Positions 50,953 through 59,588 of a stretch of 64,000 bases of DNA are shown here, in pieces. The notes below the pieces were generated by a model. The model had not been told where the DNA came from and made no database searches. It worked only from the letters and a program-made list of their open reading frames with translations. The stretch lies in NCBI RefSeq assembly GCF_000350225.1, contig NW_005179249.1, forward strand, positions 595,341-659,340, in the 5' to 3' direction. How positions within the stretch are numbered: the first letter of the stretch is position 1; every line of letters starts with the position of its first letter. Made by a program: the position numbers and the translations under genes. This stretch comes from Chondrus crispus. Its lineage: Eukaryota > Rhodophyta > Florideophyceae > Gigartinales > Gigartinaceae.

Positions 50953-51507
50953 TTAAGTGTCCCCGTCCGGGATATCATTCTCCGGCTTGCGCGTGGGCGA
51001 GGCCCTTCTCCTCAACCTCCTCGAGGCCCTCTTAACCGCATTCCTTTCCCTATCCTTCCGTATTCTCCGTGCCTGGCCGCCCGTATACCGTCTCGATGCA
51101 AGCACCTCGTCCTTCTCGTCCTGCACTTCCAGCGTGACCTTGCGCTCCGGCACATCACGCTCCCAGGAAAACTCGACGTCAAAGTCGTGGTGGGCAATGC
51201 TGTTTGGGTAAAGTACCGATCCGACCCACATGTACCCGTCGGCCTGAAGCATCTGCGCGGACGACAAACGTGCGTGGCGGGCGGCAAAGTCGGCGAGCTT
51301 CTGGTTGCCCACCAGCGGCGGGTCCTCGTCCGCCGCCAGCTCATAGCCCGGCGCGCGCGTCATGTCCATGCCGAAGCGCGGGTCGGCGCGCGCGACGTTG
51401 GCGCTGACGAAGCCCAGGAAGTCGCCGCGGGAGTCCTCGTGCAGGTGGCGGCGCAACGGGGAGTGGACGCCGCCGGCGCGGTGCAGCGCGCGCATAGAAC
51501 GGAGCAT
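50953..51507 (-). CDS. Small basic protein, probably mitochondrial, unknown function
   Basis: A 184-residue product from ATG 51507. The N terminus MLRSMRALHRAGGVHSPLRRHLH is Arg-rich, acid-free and amphipathic, like a mitochondrial presequence. The middle (DGYMWVGSVLYPNSIAHHDF then DVEFSWERDVPERKVTLEVQ) looks like a beta-rich fold; the C terminus is strongly basic (RRIRKDRERNAVKRASRRLR). The family is not recognised; a mitoribosomal or assembly role would fit the charge pattern but is speculation. High third-position GC supports real coding. The frame remains open upstream to 51843 without another ATG. Confidence 0.6.
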   Translation of the reverse strand: MLRSMRALHRAGGVHSPLRRHLHEDSRGDFLGFVSANVARADPRFGMDMTRAPGYELAADEDPPLVGNQKLADFAARHARLSSAQMLQADGYMWVGSVLYPNSIAHHDFDVEFSWERDVPERKVTLEVQDEKDEVLASRRYTGGQARRIRKDRERNAVKRASRRLRRRASPTRKPENDIPDGDT

Positions 51508-53260
51508 GTTCGCGGAGCCGGGGTGGAGACGAAGGCAAAGTCGGGTGGGATGGGGGGCGGTTGCAGATGCGAGAATGGCGTGTAGGGGAGGGGGGTTGTG
51601 ACAAATGGATGACAGGGCGGAATGCGAGCGAAGAAGGCTGGTGGATGGCAGCGGGGCTTGGAGCAGGTATTCTGGCAGAGGGCACGCGGTCGAGCAGGGG
51701 TAGAGAAAAGGAAGCGTTTCGGATGAAAATTTTAATTGGGCGAAGTTGCGTCCACAGGCAGCGTCAGAGGTCCCTGGGATATCGAATGGGTGTACAGATG
51801 CTCTGCTGTTTTCGGTGGTCCCCTGAAAATTGGGAGGGGCCACTTTCGTACACGTTCTTCCGGCGTCATGCGGATAGGCCTGTGAATTCTATACACGTGG
51901 CCACGGTGAGGAGGCAAGCGTCCTACTGTATCTCTTTGAGTTGGAGTTGAAGGGCGGTCTGCATCCTCCAGCACAAAGGTACTGAGAGAGTGAGTTCCCA
52001 TCCCAGCCTATTTGTGCAAATATTTCGAGCACTGTACTGACTCAGTACAGTGCTCGAAATATTTGCACAAATACCGTACACCCCCCACCACTGGGACAAG
52101 TACACTTTTGACACCGTAATACATGTGGCTGGAAAAACTCAACCTGATAAAACTTTTTTGCATAAAATGTCTCCACACAAGACGAGATCGAAAGAGTTAT
52201 GATGAAAATGAGTGCATGCCTCGCAAACACTCCCATTCCACGTGTACGGAGCAATTGTGAGGGAGGCGTGCTGCTGGCGTTTAGGTTTTACGCCGCCTTC
52301 TACATATTATACATCGCGACCTGGGAATGGTCAAACTGGGACACTGCCGGGCGCCCACGATGCTTGGCGCAATTCTTCATCCTCGACTTACCAAGCCGAA
52401 AGTGTGTTTTGTCCCTACAGAGTCTCGTTAGCGTTGCGTTGTGCTGTGGATGTAAATTTGTCGAAGAGCAAGTGCAATGCAACAAGAAGGACAAATCGTT
52501 TCTCTATCGCGTAAACATTACAGCAATTGGTGGCGGAGGCGATTGGAAACATCCGAGCTGCGGAGAACAGAAAACCTCAGCAAGACCAGTAATAACCGAT
52601 AGGATGGTGTCCGAGTGCTCTGCTGGAAGGGTGAGCGAGACTCTGCGGAAACAGCAAAACGCGGCAGCGTCATCGAAACTGAAGTGCAACCTGACAGAGC
52701 ATGAGGGACATTGCATAGTATGTACGAACTGTAAGGTAACCGAGGAGCATATGTACTGTAATCACTTTCTGGCCAGCAATGCCGATGAGGGTTTTTTGCC
52801 AAGTGTCGCGTGCAGGAGGCGCGAGGCGCGTCCGTCACACCGGTAACGGGTGGCGGAGGAGGCCCTGCTCTCCAGGCGCGATCCGGAAACCTCTGCTCCG
52901 CCCTCCCCGGTCCACCTCCCGCCGACGGCTCCAACTGACGCCAGCCATCCGTCACTCACCGCGCCAAACAAATTGGCTTCATCCCACGCGTCCACTGAAC
53001 TCTGCCTTATCTCATCATACAGTCACGATATTTTTCTCGCTTCGCGCCCCCATTCGGCCCCTTAAGCTCCTTCGCCCGCGCCAGAGACACCATACCCGCT
53101 CGGTAAACGCCCGCCGCTCCCCTCCCGCGCAACCCTTCCTACAGTGGCAGCCATAGAGTCGTGCGCTTTCGTGTCACCCGGCGCAGCCTTCCTGCCCCAC
53201 CGCCCTACCCGTCTCGACTATCACCGCGCCTCGCGAAAACCTTTCTGCGCCCGCTTCACC
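51508..53260. other. Long intergenic region with a 65-bp inverted repeat
   Basis: 1.75 kb between two divergently oriented genes. It holds the perfect inverted repeat 52009-52073. A 215-codon open frame (52199-52846, Cys-containing) is seen but lacks codon bias and family resemblance. From about 52830 the sequence becomes GC- and C-rich, probably the promoter and leader of the SRPBCC-like gene. Confidence 0.5.
52009..52073. repeat. Perfect inverted repeat, 32-bp arms, 1-bp centre
   Basis: Arms 52009-52040 and 52042-52073 are exact complements around a single C at 52041. The arm begins TATTTGTGCAAATATTTCGA and its inner end is CACTGTACTGA. It could extrude as a cruciform. Confidence 0.97.
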
Positions 53261-54118
53261 ATGGTCGCCTTCAACATCGAGTGCGATTTGCCCTTCTCGC
53301 GCCGCGACTTCTGGCGTCTGCGCGCGTCGCCGGCCTTCCTGTCCTTCATCGTCGAGGATGGGTTGCTCAAGAAGATGCACGCCAGCGACGCGGCTGAGGA
53401 CGCGCACGGCTGGCAGACCCGCGTCCAGCATTACTGCCCGGCAAAAGTCGACTGCCCGGACTTTATCCGCGCCGTCATCGGCGATACCATGTTCGAGGTC
53501 GACGACCATCAGAGATGGCACGATGAGCGCGAGCCCTTCCAGCTGCAATTTCGCATCAAGCCCAGCTTTCTGGCAACCCTGAGCAAGACACATGGCACTC
53601 TGCGCGTCGATGACGTCGATCGGGATGTCGTCGGTATGGACGATGCCTCTGATCTTGTCGACGCCTCTAGCTCAGCGGGGAGCACCACCGATCCGGATGG
53701 TAGCGATAACGGCGAGGCTAGCGACACCAGCGACTGCGAGCAGAACGAGCCTACCAGCTTGATCTCAAGCCTGCCGGCAGAAGAGCGCTGTGTGCATGTC
53801 GTGTCGGGGGAGACGCGCGTTAGCATTCTCACTGTGGGCTGGTTTGTCGAGCGCGCTATCGTGCACAATTTGAAGAACTTCTACGCGATGTACCCCGCGT
53901 CTGTGATGCGCTTCAGGCAGAAGCTTTATGCAGAGTTTGCTGAAGGGGATGAAAGCGTCAATTGTTCTGTCGTGGTGGATAGGCTGCTGGAAAGAGATTT
54001 GCAGGAAAGAAGACGGATGGAGATGAAAGCAAGGGCCAACGAATGGAAGAAGGAGGACGACAACGTGAGTGATCTGGAACTGCAGAGCGAGGACGAAGAC
54101 TGGGATGATGTGGAATAG
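53261..54118 (+). CDS. SRPBCC/START-like protein
   Basis: A 285-residue product from ATG 53261, preceded by a C-rich leader. It reads as one lipid-binding-type helix-grip domain: CDLPFSRRDFWRLRASPAFL at the start, then RVQHYCPAKVDCPDFIRAVI and GDTMFEVDDHQRWHDEREPF, an acidic low-complexity insert (about 132-170), then CVHVVSGETRVSILTVGWFV, ERAIVHNLKNFY and MYPASVMRFRQKL. This layout occurs in uncharacterised algal and stramenopile proteins with a START/SRPBCC or VASt-like fold. Charged C terminus ending EDEDWDDVE-like. No signal or membrane segment is seen. The ligand is unknown, and the fold assignment is by pattern, not alignment. Confidence 0.7.
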   Translation: MVAFNIECDLPFSRRDFWRLRASPAFLSFIVEDGLLKKMHASDAAEDAHGWQTRVQHYCPAKVDCPDFIRAVIGDTMFEVDDHQRWHDEREPFQLQFRIKPSFLATLSKTHGTLRVDDVDRDVVGMDDASDLVDASSSAGSTTDPDGSDNGEASDTSDCEQNEPTSLISSLPAEERCVHVVSGETRVSILTVGWFVERAIVHNLKNFYAMYPASVMRFRQKLYAEFAEGDESVNCSVVVDRLLERDLQERRRMEMKARANEWKKEDDNVSDLELQSEDEDWDDVE

Positions 54119-56035
54119 GGCTTCCGAAATGTACAGGACAATTTTGTTGCAGGTGACGAAGGGGGAATTATGGTTGTGAGTTATATGGGGGTTCCCCCGG
54201 CAGTGCGCACGGGGGATGCTTGCACGTCGTATTGCTCGCTGCGTCGGGGACGTGATAGAGAATTTTTAGGCTTGTCGTTCGGTTACCCCACGAACAGGAG
54301 TCGCTAATTTCTTTGTAGAAGAGTAGCTTGGACTATGCCCTTTTCGCGGGCACCAGCGCGGCTCGACGCTGCGAAGGAGGCCAGACGCGTTAGCAAGACG
54401 CTGTTGTAAAAGCACTTAGTATTATCGTATGGCAGGATGTTTGAGCAGCTACGTAGAGATATTTGCTCTGTCCCAGCCTCGTACACGTATCATAACAACC
54501 ACAGGGTTGGGCTCGCCCCCAGCTCACAAAAGTTCAGCCTTTCCTCTCGAGATTCTAATTGGGATTTCCAAGCATATGCAAAAGTGCGCTCATTCGTTCC
54601 TCCCAAACACATCAGGTTGTTGCCCCCTCTCATAGTTCCCTTTCAACTGCCAGTCCTTTGCGCTTGGAAAAGTCTTTCGGGTCATTTAGGGTTTTTGCTC
54701 GACAACAAGCCAGCCACTGGTGAGAGCAGGCACCTCGTTTGCCCCGCTCACCCAGCTACACGCCAAGAAACCCTCACTCGCCTCATAAAGTTTAGGTCCA
54801 GGCCAACTGGATTCCTGGCGAATCTCGGAGCTGCACAAAAACAGTCTCTGGACGGACATGGCTGCTATCACAGCATGGCATCACACGCTGCCATCATCGT
54901 GCGTCTTCCGCTCTACTAAACGGCACGCACTGGTGCTAGAAGAGTAACTTTATTCTTCTAAGAGTTAAACCGTTTGGTGTAGTAAGGCCATTACGCTTAT
55001 ATTAGTCACGATGGTAGCGTTAGGTTATTTTTTAAACGAGTTACTATAAAAAATAGAGACCAATCGCACGTTGACAGTACTGCATACATTCTGTACATCA
55101 CACCAATACTGTAACATATTGCAGAACACCTGGATAACAGCTTTGAATACGCAGAAAGATTAAGAATGTAATGCAGATTGAGCATCTAGTTCCCTTTTTA
55201 AAATGGTGTTTTTGGTTTCAAAGTTATTTTACATGCGGTTTTAAGGTGGTTTAAACAAGTTTCTTTTCCAGACATATCTAAAAACGACTAGGAAGATCAT
55301 GCAATTCTCACAAAGTTCTTTCTGTCCCCAAGTCAGAAGTCAAGTACGGTGGCAGGGGCATCTTTTCTTACTTGTCGAGGAAGCGGAAGTCAAGAATAAA
55401 TTAGGTCGAACAATGTCCTCATATGATGGCTAAGGCCCAATAGACACAGGGCCACTCACTGACATAAGCATTAGTCTTGCAGCGTAGCTCCCAGTAGTGA
55501 ACAATCAAATCAGAACACGTTTTGACAGCGGTATAATAGTTTCAACTTTCACTTCTCTTTTTCCTTCCTGCAATGGAACACTCCAGTCGGAATGTGACGG
55601 CAGGATATAACATAAAGTTCTGAGGTAAGGGCGAACGCAAAAAGTCCATTTGCGGAAGTCCCGTTTTCCTTACCACAAGAGTGGTGCTCCTTGGTGATTT
55701 TATACATCGACTGGGGTAGAAAACTACGTTGTAAATAATAGTTTCCCAATTCATTTCTTGAATTTTGGGATGCATCTGAGAACAATCTACGCGCCGTCAT
55801 GAGAGAAAACACAAACTGTGGGACTACATTACAAGTTCAAGGGATGTACATGTTTGAGAATCACATCATAAACTAGTCACAGAAATCGGCAGGATGCTTG
55901 ATTGGGCTGCCCTGCGCCAGCAAACAACGAAGTACTGGAAAGGTTTTCGAGAACCCACAAGGAAGGGGGACAGTATTTGAGAGTTTGGGCATTGTGGGCT
56001 AGTCAACAAAGCTTAGAAACACAAGAGAATTCCGA
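54119..56035. other. Gene-free 1.9 kb containing repeat copy C
   Basis: No gene recognised. 55141-55446 carries the dispersed repeat shared with 8, 12 and 17 kb. The frame 54437-54919 lacks codon bias. AT-rich and TACTGTA-like motifs cluster at about 55070-55130. Confidence 0.55.
55141..55446 (-). repeat. Dispersed repeat, copy C
   Basis: 55188-55446 is the inverted counterpart of 12188-12475. The adjoining 55141-55185 is the inverted counterpart of 17594-17638. Its outer end reads GTGTCTATTGGGCC on the minus strand, matching GTGTCTATTGGACC at 8000-8013. This copy lies among housekeeping genes, 29 kb from the mobile cluster. Confidence 0.85.
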
Positions 56036-56818
56036 CTAGTGAGCCCCTCGTCTGGCAGGTCTTTGCTGTCGTGATGATTTCGCGCGCGGCTCCTGACTTG
56101 CTGGAGGCGGGCGGTATGGGTGTGGTTCTGCTTGGTGCGGCGAGGGCATAAGGCCATCTATTCTCTTCATATAGTCGTCATTGTTGACAAAATTTGCGTC
56201 CTCGTTACCACCGGCGTGCCCTTCCGTCGCCTCGAAGTCGGCCATCTCCCTCATCAGCTCTTCCTCCAACTCGGCATCATCGACGCCTCCCTCATTCAAA
56301 AAGTCCTCGCTCCCCAGGATCTGGGTGACCTCTTGTATCTCCCTCATCTGCTCCTGAACATCGTCCAGCACATCCTCGACCTCCCCCGGTGCGGGATGGT
56401 TCAAATCGCGCAGCAAGTCCGCTGTGTGCGCCATCTCGCCGGCGTGCGTGCGGCGAGGCTGCAGTCTAGAGAGCTCCGCGGTGGCTTCGGCCTCGTCCTG
56501 CGCGATGGTGAGGTTGTAGCGCATGTCCATGGCGGCCGCGAGGCGCTTCTCCAGCGCCTTCTTTTGCTGCAGCACGCGGGCGGCGCGCTTAGCGTAGAAG
56601 CGGTGCTGCCGCGTCTCCTTCTTCGTGGCGCGTAGCTGCCCGCGGAGGCGCAGCAGCTCGCGGTCGTGCGCGGCTAGGCGCTCCTGCAGACGGTCCGTGC
56701 GCGAGGAGACGGACGCGTCCGTGGAGGGCAGCGGCGTGCGCGGCGCGGCGGGCGCAACGGGCGTGGGACGCGCTTCGCGGGACGATTTGGAACGGCCGGC
56801 GCGGCCGAAGGCATTCAT
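56036..56818 (-). CDS. VPS60: ESCRT-III subunit Vps60 / CHMP5
   Basis: A Snf7-family protein acting late in ESCRT-III-driven membrane scission on endosomes; Vps60 binds Vta1/LIP5 to activate the Vps4 ATPase. The 260-residue product begins MNAFGRAGRSK; the basic helix 1 region (DRLQERLAAHDRELLRLRGQ, 43-62) is followed by RAARVLQQKKALEKRLAAAM and DMRYNLTIAQDEAEATAEL (78-116), then the acidic helices EVEDVLDDVQEQMREIQEVT and DDAELEEELMREMADFE (146-196). The order and spacing match CHMP5. The Pro/Ser-rich insert (14-40) and the long basic tail (about 205-260) make it longer than the usual 200-220. ATG 56818. Confidence 0.85.
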   Translation of the reverse strand: MNAFGRAGRSKSSREARPTPVAPAAPRTPLPSTDASVSSRTDRLQERLAAHDRELLRLRGQLRATKKETRQHRFYAKRAARVLQQKKALEKRLAAAMDMRYNLTIAQDEAEATAELSRLQPRRTHAGEMAHTADLLRDLNHPAPGEVEDVLDDVQEQMREIQEVTQILGSEDFLNEGGVDDAELEEELMREMADFEATEGHAGGNEDANFVNNDDYMKRIDGLMPSPHQAEPHPYRPPPASQEPRAKSSRQQRPARRGAH

Positions 56819-57244
56819 GGGGTTTGCGTTTGGGAGGGCGGAGGTGGAAGGGGTGGTTGCTTGGGGTTGAAGGCGCAGAGGTCGCGAATTGAGGAATGGA
56901 CGGGGGAGGTGGGGGGGGGTTGATAGGACTTGTCGCCTCCTTTTCAACGGCTGGCGCTGGGAAAACGTGGCCAAGTGCCAGCAATGACGCGTTGCCGCCC
57001 TGTATTCGTGAGACTTGATTGGCTCATCCACACCGCCGTAGCTGTCCCAAATAAAACCGTCTTGGTGTAACTCCTTCGAGTGTTCCGCTGTAATACCATA
57101 CGGGACTGTAATGCCGTAGTATACAGTATTGGCGAAAGTCTGCCTCCGCCATGATCCTCTCACTTGTCTCATCGAACCACATTCCCGATTGCTGCCAGAG
57201 GACATCCGGCCTGTCTGGATGCCATCACCTTCATTTTCGTCGTG
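56819..57244. promoter_or_regulatory. Divergent promoter region, Vps60 / mS33
   Basis: 426 bp between two head-to-head starts. A 7-bp palindrome-rich ATACAGTATT lies at about 57120. A run of nine G is at about 56911. Confidence 0.45.
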
Positions 57245-57655
57245 ATGCTTTCACGGGCATCGTGTCGTCTCCTGACTTCCTTCCCCTATCGCCCAACCGT
57301 GCCCCCCACCATCCCCGCGCGCGCATTGTCCTCTCTCTCAGATGATGAGAAGATAGCGCAGATCCGTGCGGGCACATGTCCGACGACGGGCCGTTCGCTT
57401 GACGAGGTCGCACGTGAGGTGTGGGGGCATCTCAAGAATCCCGTGGGCCCCGGACACCGTTCCGGCCAAAAGATTCTGCGCCGCCCGCTCAAGGGACCCT
57501 TGTACACAAGCTGGTACCCGAAACCCACCGAGAGCATGGAGGGGAGCCCGATCACGCTCACAGAGAAACAGGAGAGATGGCAAAAGAAACTCAAGGGGCT
57601 CAGAGCCGCTGGGAAAGGGCCCCCGAAAAAGGGAGCGGGCAAGAGATCCAAGTAG
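57245..57655 (+). CDS. MRPS33: Mitochondrial ribosomal protein mS33 (MRPS33)
   Basis: A small-subunit mitoribosomal protein. The 136-residue precursor starts at ATG 57245 with a Ser/Arg-rich presequence (MLSRASCRLLTSFPYRP). The core LRRPLKGPLYTSWYPKPTES and the basic tail LTEKQERWQKKLKGLRAAGK and GPPKKGAGKRSK correspond to mS33 of animals and yeast (tryptophan-tyrosine-proline motif, then Lys-rich end KPKKGEGKR-like). Residues 38-75 (DDEKIAQIRAGTCPTTGRSL) are not conserved elsewhere. Head-to-head with Vps60. Small, but the tail signature is distinctive. Confidence 0.82.
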   Translation: MLSRASCRLLTSFPYRPTVPPTIPARALSSLSDDEKIAQIRAGTCPTTGRSLDEVAREVWGHLKNPVGPGHRSGQKILRRPLKGPLYTSWYPKPTESMEGSPITLTEKQERWQKKLKGLRAAGKGPPKKGAGKRSK

Positions 57656-57781
57656 CTTTTTGTTCGCCTCACCTTCATGCGACGCTGCAAATAAATCATA
57701 TACACAAACCTCACCCGTTGCCCGACTACACTATCAAACTCATACCCGGCTTCCATGAGGTATGTCGCTGTCATTGCATTA

Positions 57782-58930
57782 TCACCGCATGTCTGCCTTC
57801 GAAAGTGCAACAACTAGTTGTTCCCCCGAGTAGCCACACCATTCCTTGATTAGCTCATCCACACGCTCCTTACCCACAACAGTCAACGTCTTGGCCCCTC
57901 CAGTGCTCTGCCCTATCGCCACATCCCGCTCTGCCGTCGCCTGCGTTGCTGCCGCTTTGGAAGCCTCATACACGATATCTAACGCGCTCTCTGGCATTTC
58001 TCTATGTGTCAAGTAGTGCTTTGCGTATGCGGTCGCTGCGCTCAAGCCCTCGTCCAACAAAACCACACCACATTCCGTCTCGATTCTCTTGCGATGCGCC
58101 CGCACTATCTGCAGCGTCTGCGCTACGGAAGGCTCCGGCATGTGCAGCACACGAAACGTTTTCGTGAACTTTTCGTCGTAGAATGTGTCCGAGTAGATTA
58201 GTCGTTGATACGCTCCGCGGATGCACGTGCAGAGACACACCACCTTGCGGTTGAAGAGGAGGTACCGCAGCATGTTTTCGGATGATATTTCAGAGTTGTC
58301 CTGCCCACCAGTAGGCCCTGATAGGGGAGACCCATATACTGGCGACTGCTTCTGCGCAAGCTTGTCGACAAAGCTCAATATGTCAACATCGTCGATACAG
58401 AAGACTATGTTTTCCGGCCCGGCCGCCTCGACGAGACGTAACACCTCCTGGATTTGTTTTTGCACTTTGCAAATGTCGTCTTGTGAGCCGTGGTCCCAGA
58501 ACGAGGGCCCGAGAGCTAAAGTGGAAACCTGACGAGAATGTAGAGAATTCTTCGGATCTTGCTTTTGAAGGTCGGCAAATCTTCTAGCGAGTCCGAGCGA
58601 TAATGTCCGCTTCCCGCGCCCTGGCTCGCCGACTACGAGTACGGAGCCTCCAGATAATATGCTCTTCATAACTTGCTCCATAATTTCTTCGTTTCCTTCG
58701 AAAGGATATCGGTCGCGCATGTCGACTCGATCGCTTATGCATTCCACATATTCGTTCTCATGCAACACCGAGACGGCGACGTGCGGTGTGGGTGTCCAGG
58801 ACTGGAAGGATGCTCTTCGCTTTCTCTTTTCCGACGTCTCCTCAATCTTATCTGCAGCAGGCTTCTTGACGAGTGCGCTCGATTCTTCGCTGTTAGGTGA
58901 AGCAGGGACATGACTGGAGCCGGTGTTCAT
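57782..58930 (-). CDS. Single-domain Hsp100/ClpB-like AAA protein with altered ATPase motifs
   Basis: A 382-residue product from ATG 58930. Residues about 70-360 align in pattern with the first AAA domain of ClpB/Hsp104: RYPFEGNEEIMEQVMKSILS, a P loop at 101-109 reading GEPGRGKRT (standard GEPGVGKTA), a Walker B at 175-181 reading IVFCIDD (standard ILFIDE), a sensor-1-type strand VVCLCTCIRGAYQRLIYSDT, and the small-domain signature MPEPSVAQTLQIVRAHRKRI with GVVLLDEGLSAATAYAKHYL and MPESALDIVYEASKAA. The second AAA domain and the N domain are missing. The changes at the P-loop Thr and Walker B Glu suggest weak or absent ATP hydrolysis, so it may be a regulatory or scaffold relative. Localisation unclear. 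Confidence 0.7.
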   Translation of the reverse strand: MNTGSSHVPASPNSEESSALVKKPAADKIEETSEKRKRRASFQSWTPTPHVAVSVLHENEYVECISDRVDMRDRYPFEGNEEIMEQVMKSILSGGSVLVVGEPGRGKRTLSLGLARRFADLQKQDPKNSLHSRQVSTLALGPSFWDHGSQDDICKVQKQIQEVLRLVEAAGPENIVFCIDDVDILSFVDKLAQKQSPVYGSPLSGPTGGQDNSEISSENMLRYLLFNRKVVCLCTCIRGAYQRLIYSDTFYDEKFTKTFRVLHMPEPSVAQTLQIVRAHRKRIETECGVVLLDEGLSAATAYAKHYLTHREMPESALDIVYEASKAAATQATAERDVAIGQSTGGAKTLTVVGKERVDELIKEWCGYSGEQLVVALSKADMR

Positions 58931-59588
58931 CTCGCTGAGCAACAGAAAAGGTCCCAAATGCAATAGATCGTTCCTTACTCTTGTCGGAGTATGACATGTC
59001 TCGCAAAAGATTTGAGTGGTTCAAATTCCGCGGACGAATGCTTCGGTGATGGACTGTTAACAATCTTCGAAGCGGCGATGGGGAAGCGTGGCGGTGGAGA
59101 TTAGGTGAATTCGAAAATACGATGAGTAGAACGTGAAGAAACGGCGTGTGCCGAAACGACCCCTAATCCCTTAATACCGGTTTAATGCCCTATGTCTGCA
59201 AAAACCGAGGAAAAAGGCTGAATATCAACACGTACAGCATATTCGCAGAGCAAGAAGGAATGAGAATCAGCTTGTCCTGCTGCGCTTCTTATTTATGGAT
59301 GATGCTCACGGTTTTCGCACAAGGACCGTTTCCTGAGCCACCTATGATGAAAGAGCAGCCGGTTGACTTATCTACATTTCGAAGGAGTAATTTAGATGTC
59401 GTCCAATTCTTCGAACGGAATGCTCCCTTGAGATCATCATGCAGTGCCACGGGAATGCGTTGTAGGACATTCTCTCTCGACAAGTGCACGCAACCCAGAC
59501 GAAATTTGACGTTAGACCTCATACTTGGTTGTATGAGCAGAAAACTATGAGGGTAACACGACAAGATCTTGGTGCTCAACCAAAAAAT
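58931..59588. other. Gap between the ClpB-like gene and the SMARCD gene
   Basis: 0.66 kb. It holds the promoter of the ClpB-like gene and the 3' UTR of SMARCD. A 74-codon minus-strand ATG frame at 59549-59328 ends beside a donor-like GTGAGC, but no second exon could be supported. Confidence 0.45.

Noticed and set aside
52199-52846. 215-codon open frame upstream of the SRPBCC-like gene
   Set aside because: Cys scattered without a motif, codon use unlike the neighbouring genes, no family resemblance; likely a chance frame.
57782-58930. First read as an ORC4/Cdc6-type AAA protein
   Set aside because: The EPSV...T..I.R..K and small-domain text fits ClpB/Hsp104 D1 better; no ORC winged helix is seen.
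59328-59549. 74-codon minus-strand ATG frame next to a donor-like GTGAGC
   Set aside because: Plausible codon use, but the best acceptor (before 59190) leads to an immediate stop and no family matches. Kept as a possibility only.
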